DNA from: Candidatus Gastranaerophilales bacterium
GTDB lineage: Bacteria > Cyanobacteriota > Vampirovibrionia > Gastranaerophilales > Gastranaerophilaceae
Direction of reading: 5' to 3'
NCBI GenBank assembly: GCA_944325095.1
Contig: CALUYV010000012.1
Coordinates: forward strand, 1-39,696
DNA length: 39,696 bases
Below are positions 8,530-17,135 of this stretch, piece by piece. The translations under genes were made by a program, and so were the position numbers. The notes below the pieces were generated by a model that was not told the origin of the DNA, did not search any database, and saw only the letters and a list, made by a program, of their open reading frames with translations. Within the stretch, counting starts at the first letter, position 1. Each line of letters begins with the position of its first letter.

Positions 8530-10791
8530 ATGATGATGAGTCAGACAAAAAAATTGTCCATAGCATTTTGCTGGCACATGCACCAGCCGGTGTACCAGCT
8601 TGCTGAAAACGGCGATTATTTAATGCCATGGGTCAGACTGCATGCTGTTAAAGATTATCTTGACATGATTCTGTGGGCTAAAAAATTTGATAAACTCAAA
8701 TTAAATTTCAATTTTGTACCTGTTTTAATAGATGCAATAATTGATTATGCGGAAAATAACGCATACGATCTCCATGCAAGAATGACTGTCAAACAGGTTG
8801 ACAGACTTAATGACGAAGACAAACTTTTTATTCTGACAAATTTTTTTGATGCAAATTATCAAACAATGATACTTCCTAATGATGAGTATCACAGATTGTA
8901 TAAAATAGTCCAAACCTCAGGCGGAAACGATATTTCCGTATTAACAAACCAGGAGTACGCTGATTTGACTGCGTTATTTAATCTTGCTTGGATTGATTCT
9001 TCTTTTAAAGTAAATAATCCGGAATTGAAAAAACTTGTCAAAAAAGGTAAAAATTACACCGATGAGGACAGAGTAAGAATTATTGAAATCCATAGAGAAA
9101 TAATAAAAAAGATTATTCCGGCAATGAAAAATCTTGTCAAAAAAAATAAAATTGAATTGATGGCAAGTCCGTATTACCATCCGATATTACCGATTTTAAT
9201 GGATTTTAAAAACATAAAAAAATCCCCGATGCCTGATGATGATACAACGGGATTTAATATGGAACAGGATGCCGAACTCCAAATAAACATGTCTTTAGAT
9301 AGAATAGAAGAAGTTTTTGGCAAACGCCCTCAAGGGGTTTGGCCATCCGAACACTGTGTAAGCAGAAAAACTTTGAATATGTTATCCAAACTCGGTGTAA
9401 AATGGTCAATTTCTGATGAGGGAATACTTGCAAACTCAATTAAATTTGAATTTGAGCATGATTTTAAAGGGTATATCAATGAGCCTTACCACCTTTTAAA
9501 AACCTACAAATTTAAAACAAATCAATCTGATATTAAAATGATTTTCAGAGAATCTACAATTCCGAATTTGATAAGTTTTGAATACCAGAATCATGATCCG
9601 ATAGCAACAGCAAACGATCTTTATGATCGTATAAAAATTATCCAGAGCAAAATTCTGTCATCTCCTGACAAAGAACATCTGCTCACAATAGCACTGGACG
9701 GTGAAAACTGCTGGGAAAATTATATTGATGACGGCACAACATTTTTAAAAACTCTGTATTCTCTTATACTGGAAGATAAAACTCTTGAAACCGTACTTGT
9801 TTCAGAATATCTTGATAAAACAAAAGAAGATAAAACATTAGACCGAATAGCCTCGGGTTCTTGGATAAACAGAGATTTTAAACTATGGATTGATGAACCG
9901 GTAAAAGATTTAGCATGGACATATTTAAAACGGGTCAAAAAAGATTTCAGCCAGTTTTCTAAAAAAGAACCTGAACATCCGAATCTTGAATCCGCATACC
10001 GTGAAATACTAATATGTGAAGGCAGCGACTGGTTCTGGTGGTATGGAGAACCGAATGATTCAGGCCGTGATAATATTTTTGATTTTCTTTTCAGAACACA
10101 TCTCAAAAATGTTTACCGTTATCTGAATCTTGAGATTCCGGCATTTTTGGATGACGCATTATCTGACATTACAGCGGCAAAACCTTCTAAATATCCGAAG
10201 GCTCTTATCTCTCCGGAAATTTCAGGGAAAAATGTTGTAGTCGATGATGAATGGAATAATGCCGGATATATAGAAATCCCTGACGGGCCGGTTTTGAGAG
10301 AATCAAAATTATTTGATAAAATCAGATTCGGAAATGATAAAGATTATTTTTATCTGAAATTTAACATGAATAAATACATTAGAGAAAATTCAGATTTGTC
10401 AAAAAGAACCTATCAAATGTATGTATATTTCAGAAAATCCCGCCACAAGCAAACCCTGTCACCGGTTCGTCTAATCAATAAAACGGAAAATATTTCTCCT
10501 ATATCTATGGAAAAATTCCATAAAGAAATGCAAATTGCAATAAAAAATGATAATCTGCAGTTAGTCAGGCTGATTCGTGCAATCCCGGGCGATATGTGGG
10601 TGCTTGAACAGGCACGCTCAATAGAAACCGCTTACGGAGAAACTCTGGATTTGAAAATTCCGTTCAGCATCCTTGGAATTAACCCGGGTGAAACTCTGGA
10701 ATTTCTGTTTGTGAATGCAAATTACGGTATCAAAGATTTTTATATTCCGAATGAAATGGTATTAGCAGTCACAAGACCGGTCTTAAAGTAA
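8530..10791 (+). CDS. Glycoside hydrolase family 57 (alpha-glucan acting)
   Basis: GH57 protein of about 753 residues, a family of retaining alpha-amylases, 4-alpha-glucanotransferases and branching enzymes acting on starch or glycogen. Visible conserved regions, numbered from the chosen start: CSR1 HMHQP (His18-Pro20); a CSR2-like block LMASPYYHPILP; CSR3 GVWPSE with the presumed nucleophile Glu at about 274; CSR4 ALDGENCWENY with the presumed acid/base Asp at about 390; and a late aromatic block DWFWWYGEPNDSGRD as in long GH57 members. The C-terminal 200 residues look beta-rich. No signal peptide, so cytoplasmic glycogen-type metabolism is inferred. The ATG at 8530 follows AAAGGAA; exact specificity is unresolved. 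Confidence 0.9.
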   Translation: MMMSQTKKLSIAFCWHMHQPVYQLAENGDYLMPWVRLHAVKDYLDMILWAKKFDKLKLNFNFVPVLIDAIIDYAENNAYDLHARMTVKQVDRLNDEDKLFILTNFFDANYQTMILPNDEYHRLYKIVQTSGGNDISVLTNQEYADLTALFNLAWIDSSFKVNNPELKKLVKKGKNYTDEDRVRIIEIHREIIKKIIPAMKNLVKKNKIELMASPYYHPILPILMDFKNIKKSPMPDDDTTGFNMEQDAELQINMSLDRIEEVFGKRPQGVWPSEHCVSRKTLNMLSKLGVKWSISDEGILANSIKFEFEHDFKGYINEPYHLLKTYKFKTNQSDIKMIFRESTIPNLISFEYQNHDPIATANDLYDRIKIIQSKILSSPDKEHLLTIALDGENCWENYIDDGTTFLKTLYSLILEDKTLETVLVSEYLDKTKEDKTLDRIASGSWINRDFKLWIDEPVKDLAWTYLKRVKKDFSQFSKKEPEHPNLESAYREILICEGSDWFWWYGEPNDSGRDNIFDFLFRTHLKNVYRYLNLEIPAFLDDALSDITAAKPSKYPKALISPEISGKNVVVDDEWNNAGYIEIPDGPVLRESKLFDKIRFGNDKDYFYLKFNMNKYIRENSDLSKRTYQMYVYFRKSRHKQTLSPVRLINKTENISPISMEKFHKEMQIAIKNDNLQLVRLIRAIPGDMWVLEQARSIETAYGETLDLKIPFSILGINPGETLEFLFVNANYGIKDFYIPNEMVLAVTRPVLK

Positions 10792-10851
10792 CAAATCTTT
10801 TGATAATGCACCAATTGCAATAATTTGAATTGTAGTAAATAATAATCCCAT
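10783..10851 (-). CDS. Possible 22-residue hydrophobic small ORF
   Basis: A 22-codon frame encodes MGLLFTTIQIIAIGALSKDL plus two leucines, a plausible single membrane span. AAAAGGGG lies about 6 bases before the ATG. Its last nine bases overlap the end of the GH57 gene on the opposite strand. It could be a small membrane peptide in the 3' region of priA, or chance. No independent promoter or terminator is seen. Confidence 0.2.
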   Translation of the reverse strand: MGLLFTTIQIIAIGALSKDLLL

Positions 10852-10958
10852 TTTTATCCCCTTTTAACTTATATGAGTATAAAGTTAATTTCAAAGAGAA
10901 AATTGCTAAAATATTAACTATTGTAAATGGGAAATTAATACTGAATTTTACGGCAAAA

Positions 10959-13268
10959 TCATAAAATATCAATCGGATCGACATCTATTATCAATTTTAT
11001 ATCTTTCGGGATATTAATTTTACCGAGAAAACCTGATACAAACCTGTGCCCTTTTTCATCAAGTTTATTTTTAATTAAAATCTGAAAACGATAACTGCCG
11101 TTGAGTTTTTCTATAACACAAGGAGTCGGGCCAAGAACATCCAGCCTTTCCCCGAACCCGAATTTTTCTATCATCGTGCATAACCTCAGGGTAATCTCCT
11201 GAGCGGCTTTTTCGGCTCTAAAATTATTCGGGCTGCTTAAAATCAATCTTATAATCTGGCTGAAAGGCGGATAATCAAAATCTTCACGGGATTTAATTTC
11301 CTTTGCATAAAATTCGGAATAATTTTGTGATTTTGCGCTTTCCAGTGCGTAATAATCCGGATTGTAGGTTTGAAACAATACCCGTCCTTTAAACTCGCCT
11401 CTTCCTGCGCGTCCTGCAACCTGAGTCAATAATTGAAACCCCCGCTCGGAGGCTCTAAAATCCGGGAGATTAAAACTTGCATCGGCAGAAATTACCCCGA
11501 CAAGCGTTACATTAGGGTTATCCAGACCTTTTGCAATCATCTGGGTGCCTATCAAAATATCAATATCCCCGTTTTGAAATCTCTCCAGCAGTCTTATATG
11601 TTCACCTTTGCGCACAAGAACATCACTGTCTATACGCTCAATTTTATATTCCGGATACAAATCTTTAATGTAAAATTCAATTTTTTGAGTCCCTGTTCCG
11701 GAATTTTTCAACCCCTCAAACCCGCAATTCGGACAGACATCAGGAAAATACTCCGTATGGTTGCAGTAATGACACTTCAGCATATTATCTTTTGAATGCC
11801 ATATCATAGGAACAGCACAATTCGGGCACTCAATAACATGCCCGCAGTTCAAACACTGTGTATAAGTTGAAAAACCGCGTCTGTTTATAAGAAGGATAAC
11901 CTGTTGTTTTTTATCAAGAGTTTCCTGTATTGCAGTTTGCAAAGGCTTTGATATTAAACTTTTATATGCAGCACGGCCGTATTCCTGCATATTTATAACA
12001 GAAACCGGTGCAACTTTTGCATTGTTATATCTCTGGAGCATTTCAAACAGATGATTTGAATTAACTGCTCTATAATAACTTGAAATATCCGGAGTGGCAG
12101 AACCAAGTATAATAGGACAGGAATTAAATTCCGCAAGTTTTCTTGCTACAAGCCGTGCATCATATCTAGGAGATGGAGTTGACTGTTTATATGCACTTTC
12201 ATGCTCTTCATCTATTATAATAAGTCCTATGTTTTGTATAGGTGCAAACACGGCAGATCTCGCTCCCGCAAGAATTTTTATTTCATTTTTGTACAATTTC
12301 TGCCATACATCATACCTTTCCCCCTCAGAAATACTGCTGTGCCAGATTGCAACATCTTTTGTGCCGAATTTTTTTGCAAGCCGTTTTGTCAACTGTGATG
12401 CAAGTGCAATTTCAGGAACCAGAAATAATACATTTTTACCTGATTTTATAGTGTCATCAATCAATTTAAAATATACTTCGGTTTTACCGCTTGCGGTCAC
12501 TCCGTGCAGAAGAATCTGCGGCGAAATTTCTTCTTTTATCTGTTTTGAAATCCCTTCATAAACTTTTTGCTGTAACGGCGAAAGTTCAAAAAGTTCCTCT
12601 TTTTTATCAATCTTTAAAATATCAAGCGGATTTCTGTAAACTTGCTCTTCTGTTATTTTTAAACAGCCCGCAGCCTCTAGTTTTTTTATTGTTGCTCTTG
12701 TGGTTTTTGCCAATTTTTCAAATTCCGTTAATGAAGTTTTGCCTGCCTGCTGCAGCAATTCTAAGACCTCTTTCTGTCTTTTTGTTGCTTCGTCATATTT
12801 GATAAACTCGACAGACTGTTCTATTTTAAAAGATTTTTCAATAAGTTTTAACGGAATAGCCGTATTTAACACGGTAACAAGATCAACACAATAATAATTA
12901 GCGACCCATTCGAGTAATTTTAAATATTCAACAGAAAACAAAGGTGTTTCATCAAGAATTTTGGAAACTCTTTTTGCCTTTATTTCAGGCGGAAGATAAT
13001 TTGAAAACCCTACACAAAAAGCATTTATTAATCCCTGACGGCCAAAAGGAACAAGCAAAGCCTGGCCGATTTTAATTGTGGTGCGCATCTCGGGCGGAAT
13101 TAAATAACTGAATGTTTTTACCCCCAGCCCGCGGATATTCACAAGACAAACAGCATAATTGTCATTTACAATATAGGAATTATCAAGACTTTCCGACGAT
13201 TCTCTTTTTTTTAGTTTAAGTTTGCGCTCAGGAATATCAAATAAATTTTTTTGAATACCGCTATTCAT
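10959..13268 (-). CDS. priA: Primosomal replication protein N' (PriA helicase)
   Basis: Replication-restart helicase that recognises stalled forks and loads the replisome; about 769 residues, normal for PriA. The N-terminal DNA-binding region has the typical FSYLIPPEM and GQALLVPFGRQ. The helicase core shows Walker A GVTASGKTE (about 256-264), the DEEH box IIIDEEHESAYKQ (about 353-356), and the restart signature GTGTQKIEF. Eight cysteines in four CxxC pairs, from CLNCGHVIECPNC to VCPNCG, form the two zinc sites. The ATG at 13268 is preferred over one six bases upstream because GGAAGG lies nine bases before it. A strong hairpin upstream separates it from the DivIVA-like gene. Confidence 0.96.
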   Translation of the reverse strand: MNSGIQKNLFDIPERKLKLKKRESSESLDNSYIVNDNYAVCLVNIRGLGVKTFSYLIPPEMRTTIKIGQALLVPFGRQGLINAFCVGFSNYLPPEIKAKRVSKILDETPLFSVEYLKLLEWVANYYCVDLVTVLNTAIPLKLIEKSFKIEQSVEFIKYDEATKRQKEVLELLQQAGKTSLTEFEKLAKTTRATIKKLEAAGCLKITEEQVYRNPLDILKIDKKEELFELSPLQQKVYEGISKQIKEEISPQILLHGVTASGKTEVYFKLIDDTIKSGKNVLFLVPEIALASQLTKRLAKKFGTKDVAIWHSSISEGERYDVWQKLYKNEIKILAGARSAVFAPIQNIGLIIIDEEHESAYKQSTPSPRYDARLVARKLAEFNSCPIILGSATPDISSYYRAVNSNHLFEMLQRYNNAKVAPVSVINMQEYGRAAYKSLISKPLQTAIQETLDKKQQVILLINRRGFSTYTQCLNCGHVIECPNCAVPMIWHSKDNMLKCHYCNHTEYFPDVCPNCGFEGLKNSGTGTQKIEFYIKDLYPEYKIERIDSDVLVRKGEHIRLLERFQNGDIDILIGTQMIAKGLDNPNVTLVGVISADASFNLPDFRASERGFQLLTQVAGRAGRGEFKGRVLFQTYNPDYYALESAKSQNYSEFYAKEIKSREDFDYPPFSQIIRLILSSPNNFRAEKAAQEITLRLCTMIEKFGFGERLDVLGPTPCVIEKLNGSYRFQILIKNKLDEKGHRFVSGFLGKINIPKDIKLIIDVDPIDIL

Positions 13269-13291
13269 CTCCATTTTCCTTCCACGAATAC

Positions 13292-13326
13292 AAAAACGGC
13301 GCGCAGATTTACTACGCGCCGTTTTT
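13292..13326 (-). terminator. Strong intrinsic terminator after the DivIVA-like gene
   Basis: Twelve-base perfect stem (13292-13303 with 13315-13326) containing ACGGCGCG/CGCGCCGT, an 11-base loop, and a T-run on either strand. In the minus direction it ends the DivIVA-like transcript just before priA. Confidence 0.85.
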
Positions 13327-13342
13327 TATAAACTTTATTTTA

Positions 13343-13897
13343 TTAACGATGCGTTGTTGTGCTGTATTTGCTTGCTGCATCATTTCTTAACTGTTCCATA
13401 TACAACTGGCCGTTTTTAACAACCTGCTGCAGTTGTGTAAGATTGCCTTCCAAACTTGTTAAAACCTGTTCTGCATACAACTCGGCACCTTCGCGTATTT
13501 TAATTGCTTCTTCGGTTGCTTTCATTCTGATGTTTTCGCCATCTTGTATTGCCAGATGTTTCATTTTTTCACAATCGTCAACAACTTCATTTTTGATACG
13601 TATGCCTTCTCTTTCAATCGCTTTAATTTGATCAGATTCGGATAATTTTCTGTCTGCTTCGTTCTGCGCTTCCTGAACAATCCTTGTTGCTTTCTGTCTT
13701 GCTTCATTGATAAGTCGTTCTTTATCTCTCAACAAAACCCTTGCTTCCTGAACTTCAGGCGGCAGTGTAGCATATATTCTGTCTATTAAATCTTCGATTT
13801 CTCTTTTATTTACTATTGTATATTTTAACACGGAATAACCTTCATCCAAGGCGATTTCCAACATTTTTAGTAAATCGTAAACTCCGTTTTGTGGCAT
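13343..13897 (-). CDS. DivIVA/Cdv3-like coiled-coil protein
   Basis: A 184-residue, almost wholly helical, charged protein. Residues 1-50 resemble the short N-terminal part of DivIVA-like proteins (VYDLLKMLEIALDEGYSV), a YATLPPEVQEAR linker follows, and the rest is a long coiled coil rich in Ala, Glu, Lys and Arg (LINEARQKATRIVQEAQNEA). Similar proteins are often mis-named ATP synthase B subunit, and coiled-coil genes of this kind commonly sit beside coaD, as here. A role in division-site or envelope organisation is inference from the cyanobacterial Cdv3/DivIVA group. AAAGGGATATT precedes the ATG, a separate promoter lies at 13937-13965, and a strong terminator follows. Confidence 0.65.
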   Translation of the reverse strand: MPQNGVYDLLKMLEIALDEGYSVLKYTIVNKREIEDLIDRIYATLPPEVQEARVLLRDKERLINEARQKATRIVQEAQNEADRKLSESDQIKAIEREGIRIKNEVVDDCEKMKHLAIQDGENIRMKATEEAIKIREGAELYAEQVLTSLEGNLTQLQQVVKNGQLYMEQLRNDAASKYSTTTHR

Positions 13898-13936
13898 GTT
13901 AATATCCCTTTATCCCTTTCGCATTTTACTATTTAA

Positions 13937-13965
13937 AATATGCCATGATAGCGTATAATTGTCAA
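13937..13965 (-). promoter_or_regulatory. Sigma70-type promoter for the DivIVA-like gene
   Basis: On the minus strand a perfect TTGACA (13960-13965) is followed after 17 bases by CATATT (13937-13942). It allows expression independent of ogt-coaD. Confidence 0.65.
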
Positions 13966-14030
13966 ATAATATTTTTTATCGGAATTACATAAATTAACAT
14001 GTTCCGCTTATTCAGGCAAAATTTGAATTT

Positions 14031-14507
14031 TTATGATTTCATTTTTGTTAAGTAAGTGTTAACAGCCTCGGGCACAAACTTTGAAATATCACCGTTATTT
14101 GATAATATTTCCCGGATTGTACTGGATGAAATAAAATTATATTCCGGTTTAGTTGTAAGAAATACCGTTTTAATTGATGAACATAATGCGCTGTTTGCCT
14201 GCGACAACTGCATTTCGTATTCAAAATCAGAAACAGCACGCAAACCTCTTATCAAAACTTCGGCATTATGCTTTTTTGCATACTCTATTGTCAAGCCGCT
14301 GAAAGAATCAACTTCAACATTGGAAAAACCTGTTATGCTTTGTTTTATTAACCCGACCCTTTCTTCTACCGTTAAAAATCCGTTTTTATTCGAATTATGA
14401 GCAACGGCAATAATAACTCTGTCAAAAATTTCAGCCGCACTCTTTAATATGTCCAGATGCCCGTTGGTTATAGGGTCAAAACTTCCAGGATATATTGCGA
14501 TTTTCAT
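14031..14507 (-). CDS. coaD: Phosphopantetheine adenylyltransferase
   Basis: Catalyses transfer of AMP from ATP to 4'-phosphopantetheine, giving dephospho-CoA, the penultimate step of CoA synthesis. The 158-residue product is of standard size. The nucleotidyltransferase T/HxGH motif reads GSFDPITNGHLDIL at the N terminus, IRGLRAVSDFEYEMQLS is the phosphopantetheine-binding region, and ISSSTIREIL is the C-terminal ISSS/TxxR-type motif. The ATG at 14507 is the start: AGAGAGGA lies at normal spacing and KIAIYPGSFDP is the family N terminus, so an 11-residue upstream extension is rejected. It follows ogt by 29 nt on the same strand. Confidence 0.96.
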   Translation of the reverse strand: MKIAIYPGSFDPITNGHLDILKSAAEIFDRVIIAVAHNSNKNGFLTVEERVGLIKQSITGFSNVEVDSFSGLTIEYAKKHNAEVLIRGLRAVSDFEYEMQLSQANSALCSSIKTVFLTTKPEYNFISSSTIREILSNNGDISKFVPEAVNTYLTKMKS

Positions 14508-14536
14508 AAAATTCCTCTCTTTTACCCGAGTATAAT

Positions 14537-15016
14537 TCAATCTGTATGTTTTTTCAACGATAAAACAAATTTACTTTCCAAATCAAGAAGATATTGTTTT
14601 ATATCAAGTCCGCCGGCATAACCTGTCAATGTGCCGTTTTTACCTATAATTCTGTGGCAGGGAACGATTATAGGAATTTTATTTTTGTTATTTGCACCGC
14701 CAACGGCACGGGAGGCTTCAGGCTGTCCTATAAGTTTTGCGATATCCCCGTATGTCGCAGTTTTTCCATATTCAACGGTTAACAATGCTTTCCATACTTT
14801 TTGCTGAAACGATGTCCCTTCAATACATAAAGGAATATCAAATGTTTTACGCTCTCCTGCAAAATATTCATCCAATTGTTTGCAAACAGAATCAATTACA
14901 GAAGTTTTTTCAATTTCGCACAGCAATACATCTTCAAAAAGTATATGCGAAAGTTTCCCTTCTTTTTCCGCTATCCATAATTTTCCTACAGGTGAATTAT
15001 AACAATATTTTTTCAT
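14537..15016 (-). CDS. ogt: Methylated-DNA--protein-cysteine S-methyltransferase
   Basis: Suicide repair protein that moves the methyl group of O6-methylguanine onto its own cysteine. The 159-residue protein has the active site IPIIVPCHRIIG with acceptor Cys in PCHR, the Asn-hinge/helix-turn-helix block AVGGANNKN before it, and GTLTGYAGGLDIKQYLL after it. It is of the short Ogt/MGMT type without an Ada N-terminal domain. No Shine-Dalgarno is obvious. A TATAAT-type box shared with the divergent SGNH gene lies about 25 bases upstream. Probably the first gene of an ogt-coaD unit. Confidence 0.94.
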   Translation of the reverse strand: MKKYCYNSPVGKLWIAEKEGKLSHILFEDVLLCEIEKTSVIDSVCKQLDEYFAGERKTFDIPLCIEGTSFQQKVWKALLTVEYGKTATYGDIAKLIGQPEASRAVGGANNKNKIPIIVPCHRIIGKNGTLTGYAGGLDIKQYLLDLESKFVLSLKKHTD

Positions 15017-15019
15017 AAT

Positions 15020-15048
15020 TTGTTTATCTTTTTAAACTATTATATAAT
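15020..15048 (+). promoter_or_regulatory. Near-consensus promoter abutting the SGNH start codon
   Basis: TTGTTT (15020-15025), a 17-base spacer and a perfect TATAAT (15043-15048). The ATG at 15056 comes seven bases after the -10, at about the expected transcription start. The box is part of TATTATATAATA, which also offers a TATAAT to the divergent ogt gene. Confidence 0.7.
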
Positions 15049-15055
15049 GAATCCT

Positions 15056-15679
15056 ATGAAAAAGATATTATGTTTTGGTGATTCAAATACTTACGGTTTT
15101 ATACCGCAGACCTGCAAACGATATGAAGCGCAAGACCGCTGGAGCGGAATACTGCAAAATTTGCTGGGAGATGATTATGAGGTTCTGGAACAGGGAATGA
15201 ATAACCGCACCGGTTTTTTCAAAAATCCGGAAAATATTAAATTATGCGGAGGGGAATATCTGCCTATTTATCTGCAAAACCACCATGATATAGACATCTG
15301 TATCCTTGAATTGGGAACAAATGATGCACAATTTTTCTATGATTACAGCGCAGAGGCAGTTCGGGAAGGGCTGCAAAAATTAATAAATTCAATACATGAA
15401 GCAAATCCTTCAACAAAAATTATCATTGTACCGCCGGTTAAAATTCAAGCAAATATTTTAGACGGAATATTTGCAATGTATTTTAATCTGGAATCAGTTG
15501 AAAAAATTTCTCAAACATTTGGCATATATAAAGAAATTGCACAAAAAAATAAATGCTATTATCTTGATTTTAATGAATCCGTTAAACCTTCAGAAATTGA
15601 CGGACTGCATTACTCTGCCGCATCACACAGAATTATTGCCTGCAAAGTTGCCGCATTTATTAAATTGAATAATTTATAA
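15056..15679 (+). CDS. SGNH/GDSL-family hydrolase
   Basis: Probable carbohydrate or lipid esterase of the SGNH fold, 207 residues. Block I is CFGDSNTYGF with the catalytic Ser, block III is LELGTNDAQFF with the oxyanion Asn, and block V is EIDGLHYSAASH with the Asp-x-x-His pair. It resembles arylesterase/rhamnogalacturonan-acetylesterase-like members. No signal peptide, so cytoplasmic. The start MKKILCFGDSN at 15056 is favoured because an earlier ATG at 15047 lies inside the -10 box. No Shine-Dalgarno is present, so the mRNA may be leaderless. It is divergent from ogt and convergent with the next gene, with 2 nt between the stops. Confidence 0.88.
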   Translation: MKKILCFGDSNTYGFIPQTCKRYEAQDRWSGILQNLLGDDYEVLEQGMNNRTGFFKNPENIKLCGGEYLPIYLQNHHDIDICILELGTNDAQFFYDYSAEAVREGLQKLINSIHEANPSTKIIIVPPVKIQANILDGIFAMYFNLESVEKISQTFGIYKEIAQKNKCYYLDFNESVKPSEIDGLHYSAASHRIIACKVAAFIKLNNL

Positions 15680-15681
15680 AA

Positions 15682-17052
15682 TTATTTATTCAGCCCGAAA
15701 CTTTGAAAAGTCCGGCTTTTTGGAATAAAACCGCTGCCGGTGAAAGAAGTTGTATTTTGTTCAGTCTTTTGCACAGGCTGCTGGTGTTTATATCTGTAAT
15801 TTGTCCATATTCTCGATATTGCACTCAAGGTAAATCCCATTGCAACAAGGCTGAATAAGAACGGAACACCGGTTATAACAGATTTTTGCTTAATAAGTTT
15901 TGATAATTCTTCATTTATTGTTGATTTATTTTTAACCGCCAATTCTTCCGCTATTTTAGGCAAATCTTTGCGGGATGGGATATTCGCAATGCTTCCGTCT
16001 GAATTTTTCTTTATTAAATCAGGGAATTTACCGTTTTTAGCAAGATATTTCTTAAATCCGGCATCTAAAACAGAAGAACCGAATATAGTATAAAGAACAA
16101 CAAGCGGAACCCTTGTCCAGACTTCAAGAAAATCGAGCCTGCCTCTATCTTTTGCGGCACTTGAATATCCGAATAAACCGGTTGTACATGTAACTGCCAG
16201 CATACCTTTGCTCAGTGCAAATTTTCCGTTATTATTTACAAAATCGAGTTTTAAATAATCTTTTAAAAATGTATCCAGTTTTTTAGATTTAACATTTGCT
16301 AATTTAGAAATATATGCCCCCGGCTCAAGCAAAATTTCGGAAAATTTAAGTGCCGCTTTAGATTTGTGTCCGAATGCAGCAAGTCCGAGTCCGCCGAGAA
16401 TGCCGGCAGCCGAAAGCAGACCCGTTTTTAAAAGTACATTTTTTGAATGTGTTTCAACTCTTTTTTGCTGCTCCAAATCAACAGTTTTTTCTTTATTCAA
16501 ATTGGCAACATTATTAAAATCACTTATTTTAAAAACTTTGAGAGTAAATAAGTTTTTTGCAAAACCAAGCCCGTATTCAAGTGCCGGAACTGTAATACAA
16601 CCCAGAAGTATTCCGCCTTTTGCTGCTATGGTTCTATTTTTCAGCACTTTGTCGAGATTTGAATTTTTAATTTCCTCTACACTATTTGCAAGATTTTTTA
16701 CAACAGCATCTTTAAATTTTTTAGGTTGAACAGTTTTAAATAATTTATTGCGAAACAGGTGTTCTCCTAAAAACGGAGCCGCAAAATAAAATATCCCCGA
16801 CTCAATAAATTCAAGAAAAGTAAATTCTGAAAAATCTACAAAACTCCGTGATAATACTGCCTTTGGAAACCAGTTGGTAAGAGTTCCCTGAATAAATCTT
16901 GTATGTGATAAATTTTCCTGCGATTTAAGAAATTTATCCAGATATTTTGTACTTTTGCTAAATTCGCTGTTTATACCGCCGAATGAGGTTTGCTGCTGTT
17001 TTTGTTTAAAATATTCATTAGTTATATTTGTATTTGCTATACCTGTTATCAT
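15682..17052 (-). CDS. Unrecognised multi-pass membrane protein with TSFGG motif
   Basis: A 456-residue protein I cannot place in a known family. A Gln/Asn-rich N-terminal 20 residues without signal peptide leads to TSFGG (22-26), then an alternation of hydrophobic stretches (about residues 80-100, a GGILLGCITVPALEYGLGFA helix near 145-170, a GLLSAAGILGGLGLAAFG helix near 210-230, YSSAAK and VPLVVLYTIFGSSV regions, and VPFLFSLVAMGFTLSAI near the C terminus) with basic loops. The C terminus again carries TSFTGSGF and QSFG. At least five membrane helices are likely. AAGGAAAAAGC precedes the ATG. It is separated from the upstream small gene by a terminator. Probably lineage-specific. Confidence 0.7.
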   Translation of the reverse strand: MITGIANTNITNEYFKQKQQQTSFGGINSEFSKSTKYLDKFLKSQENLSHTRFIQGTLTNWFPKAVLSRSFVDFSEFTFLEFIESGIFYFAAPFLGEHLFRNKLFKTVQPKKFKDAVVKNLANSVEEIKNSNLDKVLKNRTIAAKGGILLGCITVPALEYGLGFAKNLFTLKVFKISDFNNVANLNKEKTVDLEQQKRVETHSKNVLLKTGLLSAAGILGGLGLAAFGHKSKAALKFSEILLEPGAYISKLANVKSKKLDTFLKDYLKLDFVNNNGKFALSKGMLAVTCTTGLFGYSSAAKDRGRLDFLEVWTRVPLVVLYTIFGSSVLDAGFKKYLAKNGKFPDLIKKNSDGSIANIPSRKDLPKIAEELAVKNKSTINEELSKLIKQKSVITGVPFLFSLVAMGFTLSAISRIWTNYRYKHQQPVQKTEQNTTSFTGSGFIPKSRTFQSFGLNK

Positions 17053-17087
17053 GCTTTTTCCTTTTCCAAATTGAAATAATACTAAAA

Positions 17088-17111
17088 AAGACCACCTGAA
17101 TAGGTGGTCTT
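17088..17111 (-). terminator. Intrinsic terminator of the Met-rich small gene
   Basis: Ten-base perfect stem (17088-17097 with 17102-17111, core GACCACCT/AGGTGGTC) with a 4-base loop. The T-run follows only on the minus strand, so it ends transcription coming from 17136-17222. Confidence 0.88.
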
Positions 17112-17135
17112 AAGAACTTTTTGCTTATTTAATGA

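Noticed and set aside
10769-10984. 71-codon minus-strand frame overlapping the ends of GH57 and priA
   Set aside because: It runs antisense through the GH57 stop and through the priA 3' end, has no Shine-Dalgarno and shows no protein-like composition.
12094-12561. 155-codon plus-strand frame inside priA
   Set aside because: It is antisense to the helicase core with all PriA motifs intact on the other strand; the composition is a typical shadow.
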